Assembly: GCA_902562015.1 (NCBI GenBank)
Contig: CACERX010000003.1
Span: forward strand, 27,066-91,065
Source: an uncultured SAR324 cluster bacterium
Lineage (GTDB): Bacteria; SAR324; NAC60-12
DNA length: 64,000 nucleotides
Reading direction: 5' to 3'
The position numbers were made by a program, and so were the translations under genes. The number at the start of each line of letters is the position of its first letter. Position 1 is the stretch's first letter. The notes below the pieces were generated by a model. It searched no databases. It was not told the origin of the DNA and worked only from the letters and a program-made list of their open reading frames with translations. This document shows, one piece after another, positions 36,247 through 44,621 of this stretch.

Positions 36247-37163
36247 AGATCATGTCCAAAAGCTGACGCTATCTTTGCACCAAGAAGTGCATTATTAAAT
36301 ATCAGTGCAATATTGGTTTTTAAACTTTCTCCATCCGTTAACTGACTGACTCTCTCAAGCAAAAAAGGTGTCATTGATTTTCCTTCAACACCCTTTTCGG
36401 ATGCCTCTTTAAGTGACTTGGAAATAGCATCTTCAATTACTATTTCATCCATTGCATCTCCCCGAAGCACTGGATTCGCAATTACTAGGCCGCCCTCTAA
36501 TCCAAGCTCCCATTTAATTTTCATGCAACGTGCAATTTCTTCTGCACTATCGACACGCGATTGAACAGAATAACCACTCGTTGGTGTATAGAAAGCAGGA
36601 AATTCATCAGTACGATATCCAATGACAGGCACTCCCTGAGTTTCCAGATATTCCAAAGTAAGTGGTATATCTAGAATAGATTTTGTACCTGCACATACAA
36701 CCGCCACATTAGTGCGTGATAACTCCACCAAATCACTAGATATATCCATGGTAATTTCGCCACCTCTATGGACTCCTCCAATCCCACCTGTAACAAATAC
36801 CGAGATTCCAGCCATCTTGGCACAAATCATTGTAGCAGCAACAGTGGTCCCACCGTCCTGCTTTTGCAAAAGAGCAAAGGGCAAATCTCTTCGGCTTACT
36901 TTCACAGTTTTTATTCCTTGAGCAAATTTTTCAAGTTCCAGACTACTCAACCCTATCTTGATGCGCCCTTCTATGACTGCAATTGTAGCTGGGATGGGAC
37001 CTGCCTCGCGTATAATATTTTCAACCTCGAGAACAGTTTCAAGATTTTGTGGGAATGGCATTCCGTGGGAGATTATAGTTGACTCAAGAGCTACAACAGG
37101 GCAATTAACCTTAATTGAATCACGAACTTCCTCAGAAATATCCATCCATTTACTAAGTTCCAT
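36243..37163 (-). CDS. psuG: Pseudouridine-5'-phosphate glycosidase
   Basis: A 306-residue PsuG cleaving the C-C glycosidic bond of pseudouridine 5'-phosphate to uracil and ribose 5-phosphate. Family motifs: VALESTIISHGMPFPQN, AVIEGRIKIGLS, VSRRDLPFALLQKQDGGTTV, VFVTGGIGGVHRGGE, VIGYRTDEFPAFYTPTSGYS and IANPVLRGDAMDE. The usual partner kinase psuK is not adjacent. Its stop codon overlaps the stop of the convergent pseudo-receiver gene by two bases. Confidence 0.95.
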   Translation of the reverse strand: MELSKWMDISEEVRDSIKVNCPVVALESTIISHGMPFPQNLETVLEVENIIREAGPIPATIAVIEGRIKIGLSSLELEKFAQGIKTVKVSRRDLPFALLQKQDGGTTVAATMICAKMAGISVFVTGGIGGVHRGGEITMDISSDLVELSRTNVAVVCAGTKSILDIPLTLEYLETQGVPVIGYRTDEFPAFYTPTSGYSVQSRVDSAEEIARCMKIKWELGLEGGLVIANPVLRGDAMDEIVIEDAISKSLKEASEKGVEGKSMTPFLLERVSQLTDGESLKTNIALIFNNALLGAKIASAFGHDL

Positions 37164-37442
37164 AATTTGCCAGATAAGTTTAAAAATTAATGTATTCTTT
37201 GTTTAGTAATTTTATTCAGAAATTATCTGAAAAAGGAAAAACTGTCAAACAGCATTCACAAAAATATTTTTTCAATAATAACTCTTTTCAATTCTGTAAA
37301 TAAAAAACTATTCTAATTATAAACACATTTAAAATTTTGAAGATTTTAGGTTTTTCCTTTTACAGAAAAAGAGACTCTTGATAGAAGAGCGACTTTTCGT
37401 TAAAATTTGTGTTTTTTACAACTAATTCAAGTCCATAAAACA

Positions 37443-38543
37443 ATGAAAAGAAATATCCTTTTAAATCCTGGTCCAGCCACAACAACAAATACTGTTAAAC
37501 AGGCACTAGTAGTTCCAGACATTTGTCCTCGAGAAGAAGAATTTGGTGCACTTACACAATCTGTGCTGAAAAAAATAGTTAAAGTAGTAAACGGTCAATC
37601 AACTCATTCTACAGTTATTTTTGCTGGTTCCGGAACAGCAGGAGTGGAAGCTGCACTTTCTTCAGTTGTACCTGAGAATGGGAAAATATTGATTCTAAAC
37701 AATGGTGCTTATGGCAAGCGAGCAGAAACAATTATTCAGACTTATGGAATTTCACATAGGACTATCCAAATTGAATGGGGTAACTACCCAGAAATCAGTC
37801 AAATTGAAAATATTATAAAGGAAGAACCAAAACTGACTCATTTCTTTTTTGTGCATCATGAAACTACTACCGGTATGCTCAATCCTTTAGCTGAAATTTT
37901 GGAGCTCTGTTTAAAGTACGAGCTGACCTCAATTGTTGATGCAATGTCATCATATGCTGGATTACCCATTGACTTACAAAGACATCCAATTGACTATTTA
38001 ATTTCCTCATCAAATAAATGTATTCAGGGCATGGCTGGAGTTAGTTTTGTGATTGCAAATAAAGAAGGACTCAAAGCAACCTCCAAAGTTACGCCAAGGA
38101 ATCTATACCTAAATCTATGGAATAATCATAGTTATATTGAAGAAACAGGACAGTTCCAATTCACTCCTCCAGTTCAAATTATTTACGCTCTAAACCAAGC
38201 ATTGAACGAATTTTTTAAGGAAACCCAATCCGGACGAACTGCTCGTTACATAAAATCTTATGAAACTTTGTTGAAAGGAATTGAGAAAACAGGATTGGAA
38301 ATGCTTTTACCTGAATCGCAGCATTCCAAACTTCTTACTGCGATTGTTGAACCAAAATCAACTGAATATAATTTTAAGGAGATGCACGATCATTTTTATG
38401 CAAATAATGTGACAATCTATCCCGGGAAGGGCGCTACAAAAGACACTTTTCGTATAGCAAATATAGGAGCAATTGATTACCGTGATATGAAGGTTTTTAA
38501 TGAACTAATGCTTGAATATTTTCAACAAAAGAAAATCATTTAG
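37443..38543 (+). CDS. phnW: 2-aminoethylphosphonate--pyruvate aminotransferase (PhnW-like)
   Basis: A 366-residue class V PLP aminotransferase. I start at the ATG 37443 (MKRNILLNPGPATTT) rather than the upstream TTG at 37407. The N-terminal NPGPATTTNTVKQALVVPDI followed by CPREEEFG is closely PhnW-like; FAGSGTAGVEAAL, VHHETTTGMLNP, VDAMSSYAG and the PLP lysine in SSSNKCIQGMAGVSFV follow. The expected reaction interconverts 2-aminoethylphosphonate and pyruvate with phosphonoacetaldehyde and alanine. No phosphonatase or phosphonopyruvate decarboxylase is nearby, so the direction (breakdown or synthesis) is open. Confidence 0.82.
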   Translation: MKRNILLNPGPATTTNTVKQALVVPDICPREEEFGALTQSVLKKIVKVVNGQSTHSTVIFAGSGTAGVEAALSSVVPENGKILILNNGAYGKRAETIIQTYGISHRTIQIEWGNYPEISQIENIIKEEPKLTHFFFVHHETTTGMLNPLAEILELCLKYELTSIVDAMSSYAGLPIDLQRHPIDYLISSSNKCIQGMAGVSFVIANKEGLKATSKVTPRNLYLNLWNNHSYIEETGQFQFTPPVQIIYALNQALNEFFKETQSGRTARYIKSYETLLKGIEKTGLEMLLPESQHSKLLTAIVEPKSTEYNFKEMHDHFYANNVTIYPGKGATKDTFRIANIGAIDYRDMKVFNELMLEYFQQKKII

Positions 38544-38569
38544 CTTTAAAGAATTTATAAATATTGGTG

Positions 38570-39295
38570 ATGAAAATAGGCATCCTTAAATGTGATTCAA
38601 CAAATGAGAATTTTCGCAAGGAGCATGGAGATTATTCTGACATGTTCATATCGCTCTTTCAAAGTGTTGAACCTACTCTGGAATTTGAAACTTATAATGT
38701 AATTTTAGGCGAGTATCCAAAAAATCTACAGGACAACAATGTATACTTAATTTCTGGTAGCCGTTACGGTGTTAACGATGGAGATAAGTGGATTGATGAT
38801 TTGGAAAGATTTGTTTTGGAACTTCAACATCGGAAACACCCCTTGATAGGTATTTGTTTTGGTCACCAAATGATTGCAAAGGCCCTTGGAGGTAAAACGG
38901 AATTGGCCAGTCAAGGATGGGGAGCGGGGGTACAAAACTATCAGATAATTTTGACTGAGCCATGGATGGAACCTCAATTAGAGCAATTTTCTATCTTGTC
39001 ATTTCATAAGGATCAAGTTACCAAACTCCCAGAAAATGCTGTATTAATTGCACAAAATGATTTCTGCCCTTATTCAGCATATTATATCGGTGAATGGTTA
39101 ATTTCATTCCAAGGTCATCCTGAACTGACAAAAGATTATGTAAGAGCCTTATTGTATCATAGGGAAAATATTTTGGGTCGTAAGGTTCTTAAGAATGGGA
39201 TTAAATCCCTTGAACAGCAAATTCAACCTCAGACAATAGCAAAATGGATACTCAATTTTATACATAATGGCGTCGTTACAAAATTAGGGAGTTGA
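38570..39295 (+). CDS. Class I glutamine amidotransferase-like protein
   Basis: About 241 residues; the ATG at 38570 gives MKIGILKCDS and is preferred over in-frame TTG/GTG codons just upstream. The triad is visible: nucleophile Cys in GICFGHQMIAKALGG and His-Glu in SFQGHPELT. An oxyanion-type SGSRYGVNDGDKW lies upstream. It resembles stand-alone GATase1 proteins that act on unusual amines (gamma-glutamyl hydrolases or amidotransferases). It follows phnW by 26 bp and may act on the same nitrogen source; that link is inference from position. Confidence 0.82.
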   Translation: MKIGILKCDSTNENFRKEHGDYSDMFISLFQSVEPTLEFETYNVILGEYPKNLQDNNVYLISGSRYGVNDGDKWIDDLERFVLELQHRKHPLIGICFGHQMIAKALGGKTELASQGWGAGVQNYQIILTEPWMEPQLEQFSILSFHKDQVTKLPENAVLIAQNDFCPYSAYYIGEWLISFQGHPELTKDYVRALLYHRENILGRKVLKNGIKSLEQQIQPQTIAKWILNFIHNGVVTKLGS

Positions 39296-39300
39296 ACAAT

Positions 39301-40086
39301 TTATAATAATTCATTTTTTCTGTTTCCTGAATTTTTTTGCTTTAAATCCCAAAGTTTAAAATACCTAACAACATAATTCAGTGCATCAAATAACGAGCAA
39401 AACAATCCTGGCATTCCGTCCCTGAATCCTCCCTTAAAAAAATATCGTCTAACAAAACGAGTAAGTGGTTTAAGTAAAGTATAATTTAAGGTGTTGAAAA
39501 AATTAATTTCGACTCCTTCATCTTTTAGGTATTCAGCTTCTAAACTTGTATAGAAATTGAACTTTCTTAGAAACTGGTTAATATTCTGATACGGAAAATG
39601 TAGCATGTCATTGCTCAATTTACCGATGCTTCCGTCAACCTGCAATTTTTCATGCACGTGCTGATTTGGGAACCTTGCCTTACCTTTACGGAAAAGGCGA
39701 AGCTGTGTATCAGGATATTGACTCCCATGACGTAGCCAATATCCAAAATAATGATTTCGGCGTTTCATCCTGAATCCTGAATGTGCCGTATCCTTCACAG
39801 CATCTATTATCTCTTCAACAAGTTTTCCTGGTAATCGCTCATCAGGATCGATGTAAAATATCCACTCACCTGTAGCTTTTTCGATAGAGTAGCTTTTGTT
39901 TATATTTAAGTTATGATTATTCGGACGAGAAAAAACCTTGCAATCATTATCTTTTGCCACAGCCAAAGATTGATCATGACTTTCACAATCTACATAGACA
40001 ATTTCTGAAGCCCATTGTAATTCTGGAAGTAATTCACGCAAATGATCAACTTCATTATGTCCAATTATTGTTACGGTGATTCGCAT
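39301..40086 (-). CDS. Family 2 glycosyltransferase, WaaE/KdtX-like
   Basis: A 261-residue GT-A glycosyltransferase: VTIIGHNEVDHLRELLPELQ at the N-terminus, VYVDCESHDQS (nucleotide-sugar Asp), and WIFYIDPDERLPGKLVEEI with the D-x-D-like metal motif. The C-terminal part (RRNHYFGYWLRHGSQYPDTQ, RLFRKGKARF, HVHEKLQVDG) is characteristic of the WaaE/KdtX branch that adds glucose to LPS core heptose. Convergent with the amidotransferase gene, ending 5 bp away. Acceptor unknown. Confidence 0.88.
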   Translation of the reverse strand: MRITVTIIGHNEVDHLRELLPELQWASEIVYVDCESHDQSLAVAKDNDCKVFSRPNNHNLNINKSYSIEKATGEWIFYIDPDERLPGKLVEEIIDAVKDTAHSGFRMKRRNHYFGYWLRHGSQYPDTQLRLFRKGKARFPNQHVHEKLQVDGSIGKLSNDMLHFPYQNINQFLRKFNFYTSLEAEYLKDEGVEINFFNTLNYTLLKPLTRFVRRYFFKGGFRDGMPGLFCSLFDALNYVVRYFKLWDLKQKNSGNRKNELL

Positions 40087-40286
40087 TGAATTTGGATGGA
40101 GAATTTATATTTTTCTCAAAATTATTTTTCTATTTATTTTGTAATTACCAAGTTTTCAATCTAAAACATGTCCAATCTGTTGTCAATCTTGTAGAAAATT
40201 CTAATGATTCTTAAAAACCTATTCTTTCTTAAATTTTTCTCTAAAAAATAATAAATTATTAATTAATTTCTAACACCTCCAAACCC

Positions 40287-40316
40287 TTGACACTAAATAT
40301 CTCAATGTCATATCTT
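40287..40316 (+). promoter_or_regulatory. Candidate sigma-70 promoter upstream of the exonuclease pseudogene
   Basis: TTGACA and TATCTT are spaced by 18 bp, about 70 bp before the relic start at 40387. A well-kept -35 box suggests the gene once had its own promoter. The 200 bp before it (40087-40286) hold nothing I recognise. Confidence 0.3.
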
Positions 40317-40386
40317 TAGATTGTGGTGTATTTATGCAAATATCACTTCAATTCAATTTTAAGTTCAGATCATAAACAGAATTTAA

Positions 40387-41073
40387 ATGTACAAAACAGT
40401 TAAGAAAGATGTCTGGTTTTTTGATGTGGAATGAGTCCCTGACTCGGGAGGAAGAAGACTTTTTGAACTTCCTAAAGATACTTCGGTTTTTGAAGTATTA
40501 AAACAAATTAGGTAAGAAGGAGGCACAGAGGAAGAAAACACTATGCCTTAACTCAAGACTTCAATTTGCAGGATTGTATCAATTACAGCCGATATCCTGA
40601 ATTAAAAGGGGAACAGTAAAGTTGCCTTGTCTTTAAAATCATTACCGCATAGTTTTGATGCTCTCAAACTGGCAACGGAAGCAGATATAATATCAAGGTT
40701 CCTCAATGCAATAGGATACATGAAACCCCAGTTGGTAGGCTATAATTTAGCAAATGCTGACCTAAAAATACTGGTACAAATGGCTAATACCAGTTCAGTA
40801 AAAATCACAAAATTAGCTAAACGGCCATATAAGCCCTAGAAAGATTATGATTATTTTAATGCCAGAAACAGTGAAGGTCATATTAATTTAATAAAAATTC
40901 TATGGGGCTTTGGAAAGTCCACACCTTCTCTTAATGAGATGGCATCATTTAGCGAAATCTCAAGCAAACTCGGAGTAATTGGACAGGATGTTGCCCAGTT
41001 ATGGCTAGCTGTTCAATTATGGGAAATTGTTGCTTACAATTTATGTTACTCATTAACCACATTCTTAAATTGA
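40387..41073 (+). pseudogene. PolB-like 3'-5' exonuclease pseudogene with five in-frame stops
   Basis: A single frame of 228 codons from the ATG at 40387 to TGA 41071-41073 reads as a predicted PolB-like 3'-5' exonuclease: MYKTVKKDVWFFDVE (catalytic D-x-E), LKTSICRIVSITADIL, PQLVGYNLANADLKILVQ, KRPYKP, KDYDYFNARNSEGHINL, STPSLNEMASFSEISSK and VAQLWLAVQLWEIVAYN. Stops interrupt at 40432 (TGA), 40513, 40549 and 40603 (TAA), and 40837 (TAG). No frameshift is needed. At least two stops fall where the family has Trp (VE-W-VPD and KP-W). The catalytic Asp expected after HI is Asn. The gene is dead but recognisable. The 270 bp after it hold nothing convincing. Confidence 0.85.
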
Positions 41074-41343
41074 CTACGATTGGCATTTATTGGCGTGTTT
41101 TTTAATACAATTCAATATGAGTAGGAACAAGAACGCGTTCAGAAATTGCTTAGCAATTAAAGAATTCTACCTACAAAGAGCATTTAATGGAATTTCTAGA
41201 AGATTAGGAAATATCATCAAGTCCAAATCAAAAGGGGGAAATAATAAACTGCTTTGTGAATTTAAAATTTTTTCAGAAATTTTTGTTTTCGTAAAACCAT
41301 TTTGTTAGAACATTTTTAAACAGTAAACTGATATTGATACGAC

Positions 41344-42690
41344 ATGACCATTTTTAACAATACACGACTGACAAATGATGTTTTTAAAATTGACATCAAA
41401 CGTATGCGCAATGGGTGGTATTCGGACAAATACTTTGAAAATATAGGTTACATGCTAAGTACCTTGGCTAAAAAGAAATACTTGTTCAATGGAAAAGCCC
41501 TGAGATTGGGAGATATTGATCTTTCAAAAACAAAAACTGGAAACATTGAAGTTGAAATGCAATGGTTCACTCGTCGAAAAGGGAAAGTCGTGGTTGTAGG
41601 AGTAGATAAAGCGTTAACTGTTCTTCGCCATTGCTGCGGATATTTTAATGGAAACGGTAAATTTATAAATACCTGGAAACGCATGGAAATTGAAGCAGTT
41701 CATGATGGAGCAATAGTAACTTACGGAGGTGATCCGATGACAGTTCAGCCAGTTCTCAGAGTACGGGGACGATACAGGGATTTCGCTTTGCTCGAAACAC
41801 CTACTCTGGGACTGCTTACAAGGTCAAGTCGTGTTGCAACCAATGTTTATGAAACTTTGATGGCAGCGAATGGCAAACCGGTATTGTTTTTTCCTGCCAG
41901 ATTTGACTTGCACGAAGTACAGGCCTCGGATGGATATGCGTACAATGTAGCTGTACAACGATTCAACTACGACCATAAAAGCCGCGTAGGGCCTTTTATT
42001 TCAACAGATGCACAAGGTGATTGGTGGGGAGGGGCAGGCGGCGGGACGGTTGCACACGCATCTATTGCCTGCTTTTTTGGTGATACTGCAGAAACTATGA
42101 TGGCTTTTGCGGACACATGTGAACCGGGAATACCTCGAATCGCCCTCGTTGACTTCAACAACGATTCGGTAAAAGATTCATTACTTGTAATGCAGCGAAT
42201 GTTTGCGCGTTATCGTGAATTGATAGATTTGGGAAATGCATCTGAAGCAAAGCGTTACCGGCTTTATGCAATTCGTCTGGATACAAGTTCTTCAATTCGT
42301 GATGTGTCTGTCCCACCAATTGGAGCACCAGAACTGGACATGGGTGTCAATCCAAGATTGGTCTTTATCGTCAGGAATGCAATTGACTCGGCATGGCATA
42401 ACTGGCAATTGCCTTTAAAATGGAAAGATCGTGCTCGTGAATGGTGTGAGAGCGTCAAAATTGTTGCTTCCGGTGGCTTTAGCACTTCAAAAATCTTACG
42501 TTTTGAGAAACTTGATGTTCCAGTAGATATTTTTGCAGTTGGATCTTCACTTTTTGCTAATGATGGACCTAGGGTTACGGATTTCACATCTGACATTACA
42601 CAAGTTAAAATAAATGGAGAATGGCAGAAAATGTCAAAGATTGGTAGAAACAGAGGCCAAAATCCTGAATTGGAGCCGGTTAATGAATAA
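41344..42690 (+). CDS. Nicotinate phosphoribosyltransferase family protein
   Basis: A 448-residue protein of the NAPRTase/quinolinate PRTase-like fold. Seen: DVFKIDIKRMRNGWYSDKYF at the N-terminus, LRVRGRYRDFALLETPTLGL followed by LTRSSRVATNVY, FFPARFDLHEVQASDGYAY, STDAQGDWWGGAGGGTVAHA, and a phosphate-site SGGFSTSKILRFEKL near residue 378. The family makes nicotinate mononucleotide for NAD salvage. The sequence is of a distinct branch, so substrate specificity (nicotinate or nicotinamide) is not certain. It stands alone. Confidence 0.82.
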   Translation: MTIFNNTRLTNDVFKIDIKRMRNGWYSDKYFENIGYMLSTLAKKKYLFNGKALRLGDIDLSKTKTGNIEVEMQWFTRRKGKVVVVGVDKALTVLRHCCGYFNGNGKFINTWKRMEIEAVHDGAIVTYGGDPMTVQPVLRVRGRYRDFALLETPTLGLLTRSSRVATNVYETLMAANGKPVLFFPARFDLHEVQASDGYAYNVAVQRFNYDHKSRVGPFISTDAQGDWWGGAGGGTVAHASIACFFGDTAETMMAFADTCEPGIPRIALVDFNNDSVKDSLLVMQRMFARYRELIDLGNASEAKRYRLYAIRLDTSSSIRDVSVPPIGAPELDMGVNPRLVFIVRNAIDSAWHNWQLPLKWKDRAREWCESVKIVASGGFSTSKILRFEKLDVPVDIFAVGSSLFANDGPRVTDFTSDITQVKINGEWQKMSKIGRNRGQNPELEPVNE

Positions 42691-42934
42691 CATACCTCAA
42701 TTATTTTGGATTGTTTAAATTTAAAATTTTGAATTCTATATTTATCAGACTGTGGCGATGTTTACCTTGCTTTCCCTAAGAATGTTATATCAAAAGAACC
42801 TTATTAATTATTCAAAAAATTAATTTTAATTATTACTGCTCATTCAAAATTACTTTCACAATAGTCTGAAAAATGTTCCGAATCCATCAAGAAAGTTTAT
42901 TCAATAAAAAAACCTTTAATGCCTAATTGAATAG

Positions 42935-43909
42935 CTAAAACAAGAATGTAGAACTTAATTGCCAACTATGAATCAAAAGTGAGTTTTGACCAGCAAAAGG
43001 TCTCTTGTAGCCTAAGCGGACTTGCCAAGGATATGATAATGGTTTTTGTTCAAGTTCGCTTAAATTTCCGTACCCAAATTCAAAATTGACCTCTTTCAGA
43101 AATGATTCATTTGATTTCCCTGTTGGCAGTTTGCTTTCAGACTGCTGAAAATAATGTAGCTCTGTGCCTGCGAATATGTTTTGTCTCTCAATACTAAAGC
43201 TATAGTAAAGATCTGCACTGTGACCTGCTGAGTAATAAACCTTTTCTCCTTCCAGTGTCTCACGTTCACCAGTCAATTCATTTTTACCCTCTATCCTGAA
43301 ACCATTCCTTAAACCATGCACCAGAGGATACCAAGTAATATGAAAAAATACACCTATAGAACCGTGCCCTTCCCCTATAGAATTAGAAGAAGTTCCTCGA
43401 AGTGTCCCTTTGTTCCCTGTAGGTAGACGTATTGTAAAACCTCCTAGATTATGCAAGGTTGAACTGTAACTTAAGTGTTTTCCAAATTGAATATTAATAT
43501 CACCAAGACCGTTCAGTTCTTCAGAAACCAAGTTAGAGATCACTTTCTGCTGTTCAGAAGTACCTGAATCAAAATTTAAGGAAGAGGATTGTATTTTTTG
43601 AACCATAGGAATCATAGCCTTTAAGACCCAATCTTCTGTAAGACCATATGCCAGTTTTAACTCCAACCGCTTTTCTTCACGCTTTAATTCACCCTCAACA
43701 AGATTATACCAACCAAGATCCCAAAGCATAAGATTTTTCAAAGGAGCCTCTTCGCCATAACCATTGAAAGCTCTATTGTATGAAGGAACAATTTTTAAAA
43801 TAATTTCTGCCTGCCAAACTGATTCAGGCATGCGATCTTCAAGCTGAATAGCAGACAATGTTGGTGGAAGAATTAGTAACAGGAATAAAAGCGTTTGGAT
43901 GTGCTTCAT
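42935..43909 (-). CDS. Putative outer-membrane beta-barrel protein
   Basis: 324 residues with a clear signal peptide (MKHIQTLLFLLLILPPTLSA). The mature part alternates aromatic and hydrophilic residues (LKLAYGLTEDWVLKAMIPMV, FTIRLPTGN, DLYYSFSIE) and ends in STFLF, a terminal aromatic residue as in BAM substrates. This resembles DUF-type transporter-like outer-membrane proteins; no function is assigned. The ATG overlaps the maf stop by 4 bp. Confidence 0.7.
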   Translation of the reverse strand: MKHIQTLLFLLLILPPTLSAIQLEDRMPESVWQAEIILKIVPSYNRAFNGYGEEAPLKNLMLWDLGWYNLVEGELKREEKRLELKLAYGLTEDWVLKAMIPMVQKIQSSSLNFDSGTSEQQKVISNLVSEELNGLGDINIQFGKHLSYSSTLHNLGGFTIRLPTGNKGTLRGTSSNSIGEGHGSIGVFFHITWYPLVHGLRNGFRIEGKNELTGERETLEGEKVYYSAGHSADLYYSFSIERQNIFAGTELHYFQQSESKLPTGKSNESFLKEVNFEFGYGNLSELEQKPLSYPWQVRLGYKRPFAGQNSLLIHSWQLSSTFLF

Positions 43910-44541
43910 ACATTAATTACTTCTTGAGCTTTTTCCGAATAAGAGATCCATCCATTATTAGACATATATGGAATGATGAATTCTATGGGTAATCCTACTA
44001 CATTGTTGTATGACCCTTCAATTGATTCTACCAAAATTAAGCCTTGGCCTTGAATTGAATATGATCCAGCTTTACCCAGAGGCTCGCCAGTATTAGCATA
44101 CCATTCCAGCAAATCAGTAGTTATCTTTTGAAATTTAACCTTGGTGCAAACGACGTCTGTGATTTCATTCCCGGTAGCAGAATCTAAAATATAATAACCT
44201 GATAAAACCGTATGAGAGTTATCATTAAGTTGACTGAGCATAGACTTGGCATGATTAACTGTTTCCGGTTTGCCTAAGATTTGATCATTAAAAAAAACTA
44301 TTGTATCTGCCGCAAGTATAATTACATCTCTAGCAAGATTTAAACATGTCTGGTGTATCTTCCTACCTTTTTCAATTGCCATACGTTTTACAAAACTCTC
44401 TGCATGCTCATTTTTGTAAGGTTTTTCGTAAATATTGGGAGTATAACAATCAAACTCAAGATTGAATTTTTTCAATAACTCCTTTCGACGAGGAGAAGAA
44501 GAGGCCAAACACAAAGGTCGATGCTGTAAAATATAAGACAC
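43906..44541 (-). CDS. maf: Maf-family nucleoside triphosphate pyrophosphatase
   Basis: 211 residues. LCLASSSPRRKELLKKF is the Maf N-terminal signature; VIILAADTIVFFNDQILGKP and GKAGSYSIQGQGLILVESIEGSYNNVVGLP are the other conserved blocks, with ADT and the catalytic Asp. It hydrolyses dTTP/UTP or modified nucleotides to monophosphates. It lies downstream of mrdA, a common place for maf beside the mre genes, with an 80-bp gap. Confidence 0.94.
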   Translation of the reverse strand: MSYILQHRPLCLASSSPRRKELLKKFNLEFDCYTPNIYEKPYKNEHAESFVKRMAIEKGRKIHQTCLNLARDVIILAADTIVFFNDQILGKPETVNHAKSMLSQLNDNSHTVLSGYYILDSATGNEITDVVCTKVKFQKITTDLLEWYANTGEPLGKAGSYSIQGQGLILVESIEGSYNNVVGLPIEFIIPYMSNNGWISYSEKAQEVINV

Positions 44542-44621
44542 TAATTAAACAGTTTTCTACAGATTGTTATTAGTGATTTGAGGTGTTTATTTTTTTTGAT
44601 TAAAAAACTTCTTAAAGCCTG

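Noticed and set aside
40387..41073. Stop-codon recoding (for example TGA or TAG read as Trp) as an explanation of the interrupted exonuclease frame
   Set aside because: Two stops sit at Trp positions, but the others (TAA) sit elsewhere. All intact genes in the window use ordinary stops and TGG for Trp. A pseudogene is simpler.
41090..41308. 72-codon frame between the exonuclease relic and the phosphoribosyltransferase
   Set aside because: No family resemblance, poor start context and low-complexity composition; probably chance.
40087..41343. Mobile element remnant in the 1.25-kb stretch without intact genes
   Set aside because: No transposase or integrase signature and no terminal inverted or target-site repeats were seen; the stretch is explained by the exonuclease pseudogene.
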